From: RGIG3009 sp045578625
GTDB taxonomy: Bacteria > Bacillota > Clostridia > Oscillospirales > Acutalibacteraceae
Assembly (NCBI GenBank): GCA_045578625.1
Contig: JAZNKN010000017.1
Coordinates: 1 to 19,790 of the forward strand
Direction: 5' to 3'
Length of the DNA stretch: 19,790 nucleotides
The notes below the pieces were generated by a model, which saw only the letters and a program-made list of their open reading frames with translations, was not told the origin of the DNA and searched no databases. Positions 13,478-19,790 of the stretch are shown here, one piece after another. The first letter of the stretch is position 1. The number at the start of each line of letters is the position of its first letter. The position numbers were made by a program, and so were the translations under genes.

Positions 13478-14290
13478 TTACCACCCTATGTATCGTAGCC
13501 AGCCGATGAGCAGCTCGCTCCACTGTGCCACGTGGTTTTCCATAGCGTTGCTACGGTTTGTCAGTCCCATCCCGTGAGGGCCGTGCGGGAAAACGTGCAG
13601 TTCGGTAGCAATACCGTAATCGCGCAGACGTGTGGCGTATTCCAACGAGTTTTTAACGTTGACTCCGGCATCCTCAAAGGTATGCCAGATAAACGCTTCA
13701 GGTGTGGCTTGGTTTGCGAGAAGCGTCGGTGTCAGCTCCATACGGCGAACCGCATCGTTGGATTCCGCATACGGCACGCCGATGAGGTGATCGCCGGAAC
13801 CGATGTGGGCGTAATTCTTGTCATACAGATTGATGACCGGATAGCAAAGGATCTGCTTATCGGGCAGAAATGCCTCTGTATCGATCGCATCCGCACCTTC
13901 AAACTCGATGGGCGCGGTATACGTAGAGGTCAGTGCCGCCAAGTGCCCGCCGGCAGAGGAACCCATAACGGCAACCTTGTTTTTATCGATCCCGAACTTT
14001 TCGGCGTGATACCGCACAAAGCGCACACCGCGTCGGGCATCCAACAGCGGCAGCGGAAAATGATGCGGATGCTTACGATAGGCGACCACAAAGGCGGCAA
14101 TGCCGCTATTGGCCAAAAATTCGGCATATCCCTTACCTTCGTGTTCGGCAAGTTGTGTGTATCCCCCGCCGGGGAAAATGACGATAGCAGCATTGGAAAG
14201 CGCGTGATCGGGCTTGTAATACGTAATGGTGGGTACCACTTCGCAAAAGCCGGGCGTTTTGTCCCACAACGGGAAGGTTTCAGTATACAA
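13478..14290 (-). CDS. Alpha/beta hydrolase, acetylxylan-esterase/lipase-like (BD-FAE type)
   Basis: The protein has 270 residues if it starts at TTG 14290, eight bases after GAGAGGGG; this gives the usual N-terminus YTETFPLWDKTPG. A longer frame begins at 14350 within the promoter and is unlikely. Catalytic features of the alpha/beta hydrolase fold are present: the oxyanion loop FPGGGY (39-44), nucleophile S112 in GSSAGGH, acid D207 in FEDAGVN and base H239 in FPHGPHGMGL. There is no signal peptide, so it acts in the cytosol, probably deacetylating sugars or small esters. The family often accompanies plant-polysaccharide use, but no glycosidase is nearby. It is the first gene of a two-gene unit with the membrane protein and has its own promoter. 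Confidence 0.88.
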   Translation of the reverse strand: MYTETFPLWDKTPGFCEVVPTITYYKPDHALSNAAIVIFPGGGYTQLAEHEGKGYAEFLANSGIAAFVVAYRKHPHHFPLPLLDARRGVRFVRYHAEKFGIDKNKVAVMGSSAGGHLAALTSTYTAPIEFEGADAIDTEAFLPDKQILCYPVINLYDKNYAHIGSGDHLIGVPYAESNDAVRRMELTPTLLANQATPEAFIWHTFEDAGVNVKNSLEYATRLRDYGIATELHVFPHGPHGMGLTNRSNAMENHVAQWSELLIGWLRYIGW

Positions 14291-14321
14291 AATTGCGTCC
14301 CCTCTCAAAAATTCTACTTGA

Positions 14322-14350
14322 ATGGTACACAAATGCGCCTTAAAAGTCAA
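14322..14350 (-). promoter_or_regulatory. Promoter of the esterase-membrane protein operon
   Basis: Read leftward: TTGACT (14350-14345), a 17-bp spacer and TACCAT (14327-14322), 31 bases upstream of the TTG start. The -35 is close to consensus; the -10 is weaker. Confidence 0.6.
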
Positions 14351-14366
14351 GAGGACCGTTGACTTT
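14343..14366. promoter_or_regulatory. Symmetric pair of divergent -35 boxes
   Basis: AAAGTCAA (14343-14350) and TTGACTTT (14359-14366) are exact inverted copies separated by eight bases (GAGGACCG). They coincide with the -35 boxes of the two divergent promoters, so one bound protein could control both units. Confidence 0.5.
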
Positions 14367-14387
14367 GTCGCGGTTTTATTCTACAAT
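14359..14387 (+). promoter_or_regulatory. Promoter of the HAD phosphatase gene
   Basis: TTGACT (14359-14364), a 17-bp spacer and TACAAT (14382-14387), 26 bases upstream of the ATG at 14414. Confidence 0.75.
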
Positions 14388-14413
14388 ATACTAAGAAACG
14401 AGGTGTTTTGATT

Positions 14414-15187
14414 ATGCAAGAAATTTTGAACAAAGCCGGCTTTATCTGCGACATGGACGGTGTGATCTACCACGGCAATCGGGTGCTGGACGGTGTCACC
14501 GATTTCGTCAACTGGATGATCGAAAACAATAAGCGTTTCGTGTTTTTGACCAACAGCTCCGAACGCACCCCCCACGAGCTTGCTATGAAGCTGGAGCGTA
14601 TGGGCCTCAAGGTCACGGCGGACCATTTCTATACCAGTGCGATGGCAACGGCGGAGTTTCTTAACAGCCAGCGTCCCGGCTGCACGGCGTACGTTATCGG
14701 CGAAGCCGCATTGACCAAGGCGCTGTACGATCAGCGCATTTATATGAACGACGTCAATCCGGATTATGTGGTTGTCGGCGAGACGCGGACGTATAGTTTT
14801 GAGAAGATCGAAAAGGCGATCGAACTGGTCGACAAAGGCGCCAAGCTGATCGGCACCAACCCCGACATCACCGGCCCCACCGAGCGTGGCTTTATGCCGG
14901 CTACCGGCGCGCTGATCGCCCCGATCGAGATCGCGACCGGCAAAAAGGCGTATTTCGTCGGCAAGCCCAATCCCTTGATGCTGCGTCACGGCTTGAATAT
15001 GATCGACTGTCACAGTCAGGAGATCGCCTTTATCGGCGATCGGATGGATACGGATATCATCGCCGGTATCGAATCCAACGTTGACACGGTGCTGGTCCTT
15101 TCCGGTGTAACCTCCATGGAGGATATTGACCGTTTCCCCTACCGCCCGAAGTATATCATTAACGGTGTTTGCGATCTGGTGAAATGA
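14414..15187 (+). CDS. HAD-superfamily phosphatase, NagD/AraL type
   Basis: The protein has 257 residues from ATG 14414, eight bases after GAGGTG; a TTG six bases earlier is less likely. HAD motifs are intact: nucleophile D13 and acid/base D15 in CDMDGVIYHG, motif II T46-N47-S48, motif III K184 in VGKPNPLM, and motif IV IGDRMDTDI (D209, D212, D214). The C2-type cap lies between motifs II and III (about 75-180, with GTNPDITGPTERG), as in the NagD/AraL/p-nitrophenylphosphatase subfamily, which removes phosphate from sugar phosphates or nucleotides. No signal peptide is present; cytosolic. The substrate is unknown. It is monocistronic, divergent from the esterase operon and closed by a strong terminator. 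Confidence 0.92.
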   Translation: MQEILNKAGFICDMDGVIYHGNRVLDGVTDFVNWMIENNKRFVFLTNSSERTPHELAMKLERMGLKVTADHFYTSAMATAEFLNSQRPGCTAYVIGEAALTKALYDQRIYMNDVNPDYVVVGETRTYSFEKIEKAIELVDKGAKLIGTNPDITGPTERGFMPATGALIAPIEIATGKKAYFVGKPNPLMLRHGLNMIDCHSQEIAFIGDRMDTDIIAGIESNVDTVLVLSGVTSMEDIDRFPYRPKYIINGVCDLVK

Positions 15188-15256
15188 CAATGAGAAACAT
15201 TGAAATCATTGACACGCTATAAAAGGCCTGAGCGATGACGGAATAATAGAAAATAC

Positions 15257-15288
15257 GAGGCAACGGCATGCGCGCCGTTGCCTCTTTT
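15257..15288 (+). terminator. Terminator of the HAD phosphatase gene
   Basis: GAGGCAACGG (15257-15266) pairs exactly with CCGTTGCCTC (15275-15284) around an 8-nt loop, followed by TTTT. It lies between this gene and the convergent carboxypeptidase gene and may serve both. Confidence 0.8.
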
Positions 15289-15300
15289 GCTATGCTTCGA

Positions 15301-16338
15301 TCAACACAAAGCGGCTATGTATTCCTCAAGTGTTAAGCCGGATTCGTGAATTTCCGCCGCAACCTCTTTGCCGACGTACCGATAATGCCACGGCTCGTAA
15401 ATAATGCCGGTAATATCGATCTTATCCTTGGGATAGCGCAAAATAAAGCCGTACTCCCAGCAATGCGCCATCAGCCACCGCTGCCCCGTAAAGGTCTCCT
15501 GAGAGCTGTCTAGCGACCAGGAACGCGTATCGATGATATCCACAGCAAGACCAAGCTGATGCTCACTGGTGCCCGGTACAGCAACACTGGTGCTGGCTTT
15601 GGCGGTCGCGTCCTGCTTGCTGTAACCTTTCTGCATCCAGTAATTGACCTTGCGGTTAAAGTTGTTGGTCTGTCGCGCCAAGGAACGATACGCGGAAACG
15701 ACGTACACTCGGGCGCCGGACAACTCGTTGCAATCGGTCATCATCGCGATCAACGCGTCGTAGCAGCTTCTGTCCACCTTCATATCCGCGTAGGCCAAGT
15801 AACTGTCGTTGATCGGTACCAGATCCGGCTCATAGCCCTCCGGTACGTAGTTCCAGGGGTTGACGACCAGGATAGGCGCACCGGTCGAGGTGAAAAAGTG
15901 ATTGACATCGTCGATCTCTACCTGCCCCCGCGCCATACTGCCGTCGGGTTTCAGGTAGTAGGTTTTCCCTTCCTCTTCCAACCAACCGGTGTAGAGCTTC
16001 CCGTCCTCCGTAAAGTAAAAACGCTTGCCATCCACATCGGCCCATCCGGTCAGCGGCGAGCCGTTTTCGTCCAAATAATAGCGGCTGCCGTCCAGCTCCA
16101 ACCACCCGGTAACGAGAATACCGTCCTCCGAGAAATAGCAGGTCGTACCGTCGATCTCCTGCCAACCGGTCAGCGGTACGCCGTTGGCATAATAGCTACG
16201 GTCATCACCGGATCCCTGCCACCCGCTTTTCACGATCACGTTATCCACTTTGCCGGTAGACGTTTCGGCTTTCTCGGAACAAGCGCAGAGTGAGGATAAC
16301 AGTAGCACCGCCACGCACAAATATGCAATTCGTTTCAT
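15301..16338 (-). CDS. VanY-type D-Ala-D-Ala carboxypeptidase lipoprotein with wall-binding repeats
   Basis: The protein has 345 residues from ATG 16338. It starts with a lipoprotein signal whose lipobox LCAC places the acylated cysteine at C20. Residues about 38-155 hold five to six ~20-residue repeats of the TGW-x5-8-G-x2-YY/F-x3-G kind (glucan/choline-binding, CW_binding family), which can hold the enzyme to wall polymers. The catalytic domain (about 160-340) is VanY-like (PF02557): SAYRS (215-219), Q223, PGTSEHQLGLAVDI with zinc ligands H260 and D267, and EPWHYRYVG with catalytic E315 and ligand H318. It trims terminal D-Ala from peptidoglycan stem peptides outside the membrane. No vanHAX genes are nearby, so it is a housekeeping wall enzyme rather than a resistance operon member. 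The ribosome site (CCGGATG) is weak. Confidence 0.93.
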   Translation of the reverse strand: MKRIAYLCVAVLLLSSLCACSEKAETSTGKVDNVIVKSGWQGSGDDRSYYANGVPLTGWQEIDGTTCYFSEDGILVTGWLELDGSRYYLDENGSPLTGWADVDGKRFYFTEDGKLYTGWLEEEGKTYYLKPDGSMARGQVEIDDVNHFFTSTGAPILVVNPWNYVPEGYEPDLVPINDSYLAYADMKVDRSCYDALIAMMTDCNELSGARVYVVSAYRSLARQTNNFNRKVNYWMQKGYSKQDATAKASTSVAVPGTSEHQLGLAVDIIDTRSWSLDSSQETFTGQRWLMAHCWEYGFILRYPKDKIDITGIIYEPWHYRYVGKEVAAEIHESGLTLEEYIAALC

Positions 16339-16371
16339 AACACATCCGGCCTTTCGACATCGATTAGTTTC

Positions 16372-16399
16372 AGTATAACACCAAAATCGGTGATTGCAA
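16372..16399 (-). promoter_or_regulatory. Promoter of the VanY-like gene
   Basis: Read leftward: TTGCAA (16399-16394), a 16-bp spacer and TATACT (16377-16372) with a TGT extension, 33 bases upstream of the ATG. It directly abuts the 3' end of the ZIP transporter gene. Confidence 0.7.
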
Positions 16400-16414
16400 T
16401 ATTTTCTCAGTGGA

Positions 16415-17167
16415 TCAGCCCAACAAAACGTCTGTTATCAGCATCACGCAGAAGCCGACCAACAGCGCATACGTTGCCCCGCGTTCGTTGCCGTGGGCGT
16501 GTGTTTCGGGGATCATCTCATCGCTGATGACGTACAGCATCGTACCGCCGGCAAAGGCCAAAGCAAACGGCAGGATCGCCGAGGCGATGCTGACCGCAAA
16601 GTAACCGATCAATGTGCCGATAACCTCTACCAGACCGGTAATCATTGCACAAACAAAGGTCTTGCGCGGGGTAACACCCGCTGCCAGCATCGGACCGATG
16701 ATGACCATACCCTCCGGAATGTTCTGCAGGGCGATACCACCGGCAATGATAAGCGCCTGCGAGGTGTTTCCCGAACCGAAGCCCACGCCCGCGGCGATGC
16801 CTTCCGGCAGGTTATGTATGGCAATGGCGGTCACAAACAGTAGCACCTTGCTTAAATTGGCGTTATGATGCGGTTCAATATCCGTGCCCATCAACCGATG
16901 CAGATGTGGTACGAGTTTATCGATCAGGTTCAGACACAAGGCACCGGTAAAGATGCCGGCAACGGTAATCAACAACCCATACTGACCACCGTAATCCAAA
17001 GACGGCAGGATCAGCCCCAGCACGGCCGCCGCCAGCATCACACCGGCCGCAAAGGACAGAACAATGTCGGAAAAGCGGTGGGATATCTTCTTGAAGGCAA
17101 AGCCGATGAGTGAACCGAATATCGTCGCTCCGCCAACGCCCAGCGCTGTCAGCAATACCAGTTCCAT
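16415..17167 (-). CDS. ZIP-family divalent metal transporter
   Basis: The protein has 250 residues from ATG 17167, seven bases after AAAGGAG; a longer frame to 17200 crosses a terminator and is rejected. It has about eight membrane segments. The two signature metal-site helices are intact: HNLPEG (118-123) and QNIPEG (148-153), as is the late SDEMIPETHAHG (215-226). The cytosolic loop before TM4 carries histidines (VPHLH at 87-90, PHH at 99-101). It resembles the bacterial ZupT/GufA branch, which imports zinc, iron or manganese with broad specificity. It lies just beyond the terminator that ends the flavodiiron-ferritin-rubredoxin operon, without room for an ordinary promoter, so its expression may depend on read-through. 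The iron context suggests Fe(II), but that is inference. Confidence 0.92.
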   Translation of the reverse strand: MELVLLTALGVGGATIFGSLIGFAFKKISHRFSDIVLSFAAGVMLAAAVLGLILPSLDYGGQYGLLITVAGIFTGALCLNLIDKLVPHLHRLMGTDIEPHHNANLSKVLLFVTAIAIHNLPEGIAAGVGFGSGNTSQALIIAGGIALQNIPEGMVIIGPMLAAGVTPRKTFVCAMITGLVEVIGTLIGYFAVSIASAILPFALAFAGGTMLYVISDEMIPETHAHGNERGATYALLVGFCVMLITDVLLG

Positions 17168-17184
17168 AGTACCACTCCTTTGTG

Positions 17185-17228
17185 AAAAAATCTCCCGCAC
17201 TACACCGTACAGGCGTGGCGCGGGAGAT
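17185..17228 (-). terminator. Strong terminator or attenuator between the rubredoxin and ZIP genes
   Basis: Leftward ATCTCCCGC (17228-17220) pairs exactly with GCGGGAGAT (17198-17190), an inner ACGCC/GGTGT stem extends it, and TTTTT follows. The ZIP ribosome site begins only a few bases beyond the U-run, and its ATG is at 17167. Confidence 0.85.
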
Positions 17229-17241
17229 CGTTTTTCCGTGA

Positions 17242-17397
17242 TTATTCGGCGCTGAAGTTATCCTTACCCACGCCGCACACCGGACACTCGAAATCGTCGG
17301 GCAGCTCCTCAAACTTGGTGCCGGCAGCGATTCCGTTATCGGGATCGCCGAGCTCCTCGTCATAGACCCAGCCGCACACATCGCATACGTACTTCAT
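17242..17397 (-). CDS. Rubredoxin
   Basis: A 51-residue protein starts at ATG 17397 with AAAGGAG ten bases upstream. It holds the full rubredoxin pattern: KYVCDVCGWVYDEELGDPD at the N-terminus and FECPVCGVGKDNF near the end, giving four cysteines C5, C8, C38 and C41 for a single Fe(Cys)4 centre. Size (usually 52-54 residues), the aromatic residues of the core and the acidic surface are typical. It is a soluble one-electron carrier, here most likely the donor to the flavodiiron protein encoded two genes upstream. It starts 19 bases after the ferritin stop with no terminator between, so the three genes form one transcript. Its short length makes it easy to miss in automated calls. Confidence 0.95.
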   Translation of the reverse strand: MKYVCDVCGWVYDEELGDPDNGIAAGTKFEELPDDFECPVCGVGKDNFSAE

Positions 17398-17416
17398 AAT
17401 TCGCTTTCTCCTTTCA

Positions 17417-17929
17417 TTATAACACCAAAGACGGTGCTGTGTAAACCCTTGCCGCCAATTCTTGGTTAAGCATGTACAAGCTCTTGGGATCCGAGCCGAA
17501 CAGCTCCATTTTGGTGATCAGGTCGTTGGCATTGGTCTCTTCCTCACCCTGCTCCTTAACAAACCAATCTAGGAACTGCATGGTGCGGAAATCCTTAACG
17601 TCGTACGCCGCAGCATAGATGTCGTTGATCAGTGAGGTGACGTACTCCTCATGCTCCAGACCGGCTTTCAGCACGTCCATGTGGCTATTAAGCTCCTTAT
17701 CCGGCTTGGCGATAGCTTCCAGTGTCACCTTCTGGTTTTCGTTCTGCAGGTAGGTGTAGAACAGCATCGCGTGGTCGCGCTCCTCCTGCGCTTGGATCAT
17801 ATACCAGTTGGCAAAGCCGTCCAGGCCCTTATCCTCAAAGTAATTGGAGAATTCCAGATAAAGATACGCGGAATAGAACTCCTTGTTGATCTGTTCGTTG
17901 AGCAGCTTGTGTACCTTTGCATCCATCAT
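17417..17929 (-). CDS. ftnA: Non-heme ferritin (FtnA-like)
   Basis: The protein has 170 residues from ATG 17929, with GGAGG ten bases upstream; the next codon is also ATG, a possible alternative start. The ferroxidase ligands fall at exactly the E. coli FtnA numbers: E17, E50, H53, E94, Q127 and E130 (in NKEFYSAYLYLE, QEERDHAMLFY, LEHEEYV and VKEQGEEET). The protein should form a 24-subunit cage in the cytosol that oxidises Fe(II) and stores it as mineral, which also limits peroxide-driven radical chemistry. It lies 45 bases after the flavodiiron gene and 19 before rubredoxin, in one operon. A seven-codon mini-frame sits just upstream. Confidence 0.95.
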   Translation of the reverse strand: MMDAKVHKLLNEQINKEFYSAYLYLEFSNYFEDKGLDGFANWYMIQAQEERDHAMLFYTYLQNENQKVTLEAIAKPDKELNSHMDVLKAGLEHEEYVTSLINDIYAAAYDVKDFRTMQFLDWFVKEQGEEETNANDLITKMELFGSDPKSLYMLNQELAARVYTAPSLVL

Positions 17930-17931
17930 TG

Positions 17932-17952
17932 TTATGATACCTCCGTTTTCAT
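17932..17952 (-). CDS. Possible seven-codon mini-cistron before ferritin
   Basis: ATG 17952 follows GGTGGAG and encodes MKTEVS before TAA at 17932-17934, two bases before the ferritin ATG. Its codons contain the ferritin ribosome site (GGAGG). It could couple ferritin translation to upstream ribosomes, or it may be chance in a short gap. Confidence 0.2.
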   Translation of the reverse strand: MKTEVS

Positions 17953-17974
17953 ATTTTCTCCACCGCAGTGGGAA

Positions 17975-19132
17975 TTACTGTGCAGACAATTCCTTGGCCA
18001 GTGCCGCGATCTGGGCGGAGCTTTCCTCGTTCAGAGCCGACAGGATCTTGACCGTGGTTTCGGTAAACACCAGATCCTTACTCTTTTCCAGTTTCTCGCG
18101 CATCACCTTAGCAGCCATCGGCACCCAGCTTCCGTTTTCGATCAGCGCCACGGTACGGTTGCTGAAATTGCGTTCGGTCAGATGATCGATAAATTCCCGC
18201 ATAAACGGGAAAATGTCCGCGTTGTAGGTGGTGGTCGCCAGCACCAGCTTGCTGTAACGGAACGCGTCGGCGACGGCAGCCGCCATATCGCACCGTGCCA
18301 GATCGTACAGAACCACCGTCGGGCAGCCGCTTTCTTTGAGCGTTTTCGCGAGCAGTTGCACCGCTTGCTTGGTGTTACCGTAGATCGAGGTGTAGGCGAT
18401 CACAATACCCTCATCTTCGGACTGATAGCTCGACCAGGTGTTGTAGAGACCGAGATAGTATCCGAGATCCTCAGTCAGTGCGGGGCCGTGCAGCGGGCAA
18501 ATGATCTGAATATCCAGAGCGGCGGCCTTTTTCAGCAGACTTTGCACCTGCGCACCGTATTTGCCGACGATGCCGATGTAGTAGCGTCGGGCTTCGTCTG
18601 TCCATGGCTCCTGCGCGTCCAGAGCGCCGAATTTCCCGAACGCATCCGCAGAAAACAGCACCTTGTCTGTGTGGTCATACGTCACGATGATCTCCGGCCA
18701 ATGCACCATCGGTGCAGTCACGAAGGTCAATTCGTGCTTACCGAGCGACAACGTATCGTTTTCCCCTACAACCAGACGGTTATCCGAAAAATCCGTACCG
18801 AAGAAGTTTTTCATCATCGCAAAGGCTTTCGCCGAAGCCACGAGCGTCGTTTCGGGATACGCCTTTGTGAAACTCATAATATTGGCCGAGTGATCCGGCT
18901 CCATGTGCTGAATAATAAGGTAATCCGGCTTCCGACCGTTGAGTGTGCGGGAAACGTTGTCCAACCACTCATCGGTAAAAGCAGCATCCACCGTATCAAA
19001 AATGGCGATCTTTTCATCCAGGATCACATAGGAGTTATACGATATCCCATGCGGTACGGCATACTGCCCTTCGAACAGATCGATCGCGTGATCGTTGACC
19101 CCTATGTACTTGATATCACTTGTGATGTTCAT
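17975..19132 (-). CDS. FprA-family flavodiiron protein (A-type)
   Basis: The protein has 385 residues from ATG 19132, six bases after GAGGTG; the frame extends 13 residues upstream through the promoter and is rejected. The N-terminal metallo-beta-lactamase-like domain (1-240) holds the diiron ligands H76-x-E78-x-D80 in QHMEPDHS, H144 (MVHWPE), D163 (SADAFG) and H215 (PLHGP). The C-terminal flavodoxin domain (about 243-385) begins with the FMN loop AYTSIYGNTKQA and includes TTYNADIFPFM and ENGSWVPMAAK. Flavodiiron proteins reduce O2 to water or NO to N2O in the cytosol of anaerobes, with electrons from rubredoxin, which is encoded two genes downstream. It is the first gene of the operon and has a good promoter. 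Oxygen is the likelier substrate given the ferritin neighbour. Confidence 0.95.
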   Translation of the reverse strand: MNITSDIKYIGVNDHAIDLFEGQYAVPHGISYNSYVILDEKIAIFDTVDAAFTDEWLDNVSRTLNGRKPDYLIIQHMEPDHSANIMSFTKAYPETTLVASAKAFAMMKNFFGTDFSDNRLVVGENDTLSLGKHELTFVTAPMVHWPEIIVTYDHTDKVLFSADAFGKFGALDAQEPWTDEARRYYIGIVGKYGAQVQSLLKKAAALDIQIICPLHGPALTEDLGYYLGLYNTWSSYQSEDEGIVIAYTSIYGNTKQAVQLLAKTLKESGCPTVVLYDLARCDMAAAVADAFRYSKLVLATTTYNADIFPFMREFIDHLTERNFSNRTVALIENGSWVPMAAKVMREKLEKSKDLVFTETTVKILSALNEESSAQIAALAKELSAQ

Positions 19133-19161
19133 TGTATTCACCTCGACGCTGCAATACGTCA

Positions 19162-19190
19162 ATTGTATCACTCAAAAAATCAATATTCAA
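19162..19190 (-). promoter_or_regulatory. Promoter of the flavodiiron-ferritin-rubredoxin operon
   Basis: Read leftward: TTGAAT (19190-19185), a 17-bp spacer and TACAAT (19167-19162) with a TGA extension, 29 bases upstream of the ATG. It lies three bases beyond the stop of the upstream iron-sulfur gene. No clear PerR or Fur box was recognised. Confidence 0.75.
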
Positions 19191-19193
19191 TAC

Positions 19194-19790
19194 TTATTCC
19201 AGGATTTTTCCGTCGGTGGAGATCGTCACGACCTGCCACGGGATGAACTTACCGCTGGCCTGCAAGGCGCGTTTAACCGCGTTTTCAATACCGCCGCAGC
19301 AAGGCACCTCCATGCGAACGACCTTGACACTGCGGATATTGTTGTTGGCAATGATCTGCGTCAGCTTTTCCGCGTAGTCCCCCTCATCCAGCTTCGGACA
19401 ACCGATAAGCGTGATGTGATTTCGGATGAACTCGTTGTGAAAATTGCCATAGGCAAACGCCGTGCAATCGGCGGCGATGAGTAGGTTAGCATCCTCAAAG
19501 TACGGTGCGTTTACCGGTACCAGCTTGATCTGGCAGGGCCATTGCGATAGCTGACTCGTCACGGCAGCGGGCTTTCCGAAGGATGACGGTGCTTCCCGCC
19601 GAATGGCTTTGGACTGTGTTCCGGGGCAACCGCAGGGCAGCTTCACCCCGAAGTTTGCCATCTTGGAGAGGCGTACCGCCTCCTCGTTGTAGGCCGGTGC
19701 TTCGCGTTCCTCAAAGGTGATCGCGTTGGTAGGGCAAGCCGGTAGGCAATCGCCGAGTCCGTCGCAGTAATCCTCGCGGGTCAGCTTGGC
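19194..19790 (-). CDS. Ferredoxin-type iron-sulfur protein, C-terminal part (5' end outside window)
   Basis: 198 residues are visible and the frame is open at the right edge, so the start is missing. Near the edge lies YCDGLGDCLPACPTNAI, a 4Fe-4S ferredoxin repeat in which the second cysteine of C-x2-C-x2-C-x3-CP is replaced by leucine. After a linker come PCGCPG (C53, C55 of the fragment), the body with WPCQIKLVPVNAPYF and LIAADCTAFAYGNFH, then LIGCPKLD and VPCCGGIE (C164, C165). The latter Cys-rich motifs recall iron-sulfur proteins of anaerobes often annotated 4Fe-4S dicluster or ATP-binding protein. The missing N-terminus probably holds a second, complete ferredoxin repeat. The role is likely electron transfer or redox sensing; it lies just upstream of the flavodiiron operon on the same strand but with a promoter between. 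Confidence 0.8.
   Translation of the reverse strand, partial: AKLTREDYCDGLGDCLPACPTNAITFEEREAPAYNEEAVRLSKMANFGVKLPCGCPGTQSKAIRREAPSSFGKPAAVTSQLSQWPCQIKLVPVNAPYFEDANLLIAADCTAFAYGNFHNEFIRNHITLIGCPKLDEGDYAEKLTQIIANNNIRSVKVVRMEVPCCGGIENAVKRALQASGKFIPWQVVTISTDGKILE

Noticed and set aside
14381..15190. A 269-codon minus-strand open frame
   Set aside because: It is the mirror of the NagD-type phosphatase gene, which has intact HAD motifs, a promoter and a terminator on the plus strand.
15838..16220. Repetitive sequence that might suggest a CRISPR or tandem DNA repeat
   Set aside because: The repetition is at the protein level (GW/YY wall-binding repeats of the VanY-like protein); the DNA units are diverged and coding.
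15301..16338. Part of a vancomycin-resistance cluster
   Set aside because: VanY-like enzymes are common wall hydrolases; no vanH, vanA/B ligase, vanX or vanRS genes are nearby.
17651..19246. A 531-codon plus-strand open frame
   Set aside because: It lies antisense to the ferritin and flavodiiron genes, whose motifs are unmistakable; it has no ribosome site and no recognisable domain, and its openness follows from codon bias on the other strand.

Overview
The window looks like a piece of a spore-forming, strictly anaerobic Firmicute of the Clostridia, probably Oscillospiraceae/Ruminococcaceae-like. The evidence is Spo0A and SpoIVB, the flavodiiron protein-ferritin-rubredoxin set, strong AGGAGG-type ribosome sites, occasional TTG/GTG starts, sigma-A-type promoters that often carry an extended TGn -10, and moderately GC-rich genes separated by AT-rich gaps. 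No rRNA, tRNA, CRISPR array, intact transposon or replication origin was seen.

Layout, left to right. (1) 1-400: the broken end of a GC-rich coding stretch resembling the coiled-coil part of exonuclease VII large subunit, then a terminator hairpin facing a start-less minus-strand fragment; this looks like a junction or scar. (2) 538-1856: a two-gene ThrE-type amino-acid exporter operon with promoter and terminator. (3) 1857-2423: a gene-free AT-rich gap with a perfect 30-bp dyad. (4) 2357-3480: a XerC/D-like tyrosine recombinase with an operator-like dyad between its promoter and ribosome site. (5) 3508-7588, minus strand: spo0A, two decayed gene remnants (SGNH hydrolase start, DeoR regulator end), a CapA-like lipoprotein gene and spoIVB. 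The spoIVB-spo0A pair, usually adjacent, is split here by the capA unit. (6) 7717-8240: a cysteine-rich protein of unknown function. (7) 8270-9715: a Gfo/Idh/MocA oxidoreductase with a long leader. (8) 9789-12743, minus: a small helical-bundle protein, then (own terminator) an OPT peptide transporter translationally coupled to a PqqD-like protein. (9) 12784-15288: divergent units, an esterase plus membrane protein to the left and a NagD-type HAD phosphatase to the right, with back-to-back -35 boxes. (10) 15301-16399: a VanY-type carboxypeptidase lipoprotein with wall-binding repeats. (11) 16415-19190, minus: flavodiiron protein, ferritin, rubredoxin, then a strong terminator and a ZIP metal transporter. 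(12) 19194-19790: the C-terminal part of an iron-sulfur protein running off the right edge.

Functional reading. The most coherent module is the right-hand iron/oxygen unit: rubredoxin can pass electrons to the flavodiiron protein, which reduces O2 or NO; ferritin stores iron; and a metal importer lies just beyond the terminator. The OPT-PqqD pair is the least explained association, because an RRE-type peptide-binding fold is tied to a peptide transporter with no visible RiPP enzyme nearby. Sporulation control (Spo0A early, SpoIVB late in the forespore) occupies the left third. Promoter and terminator calls are by eye from spacing and sequence; none has been tested.
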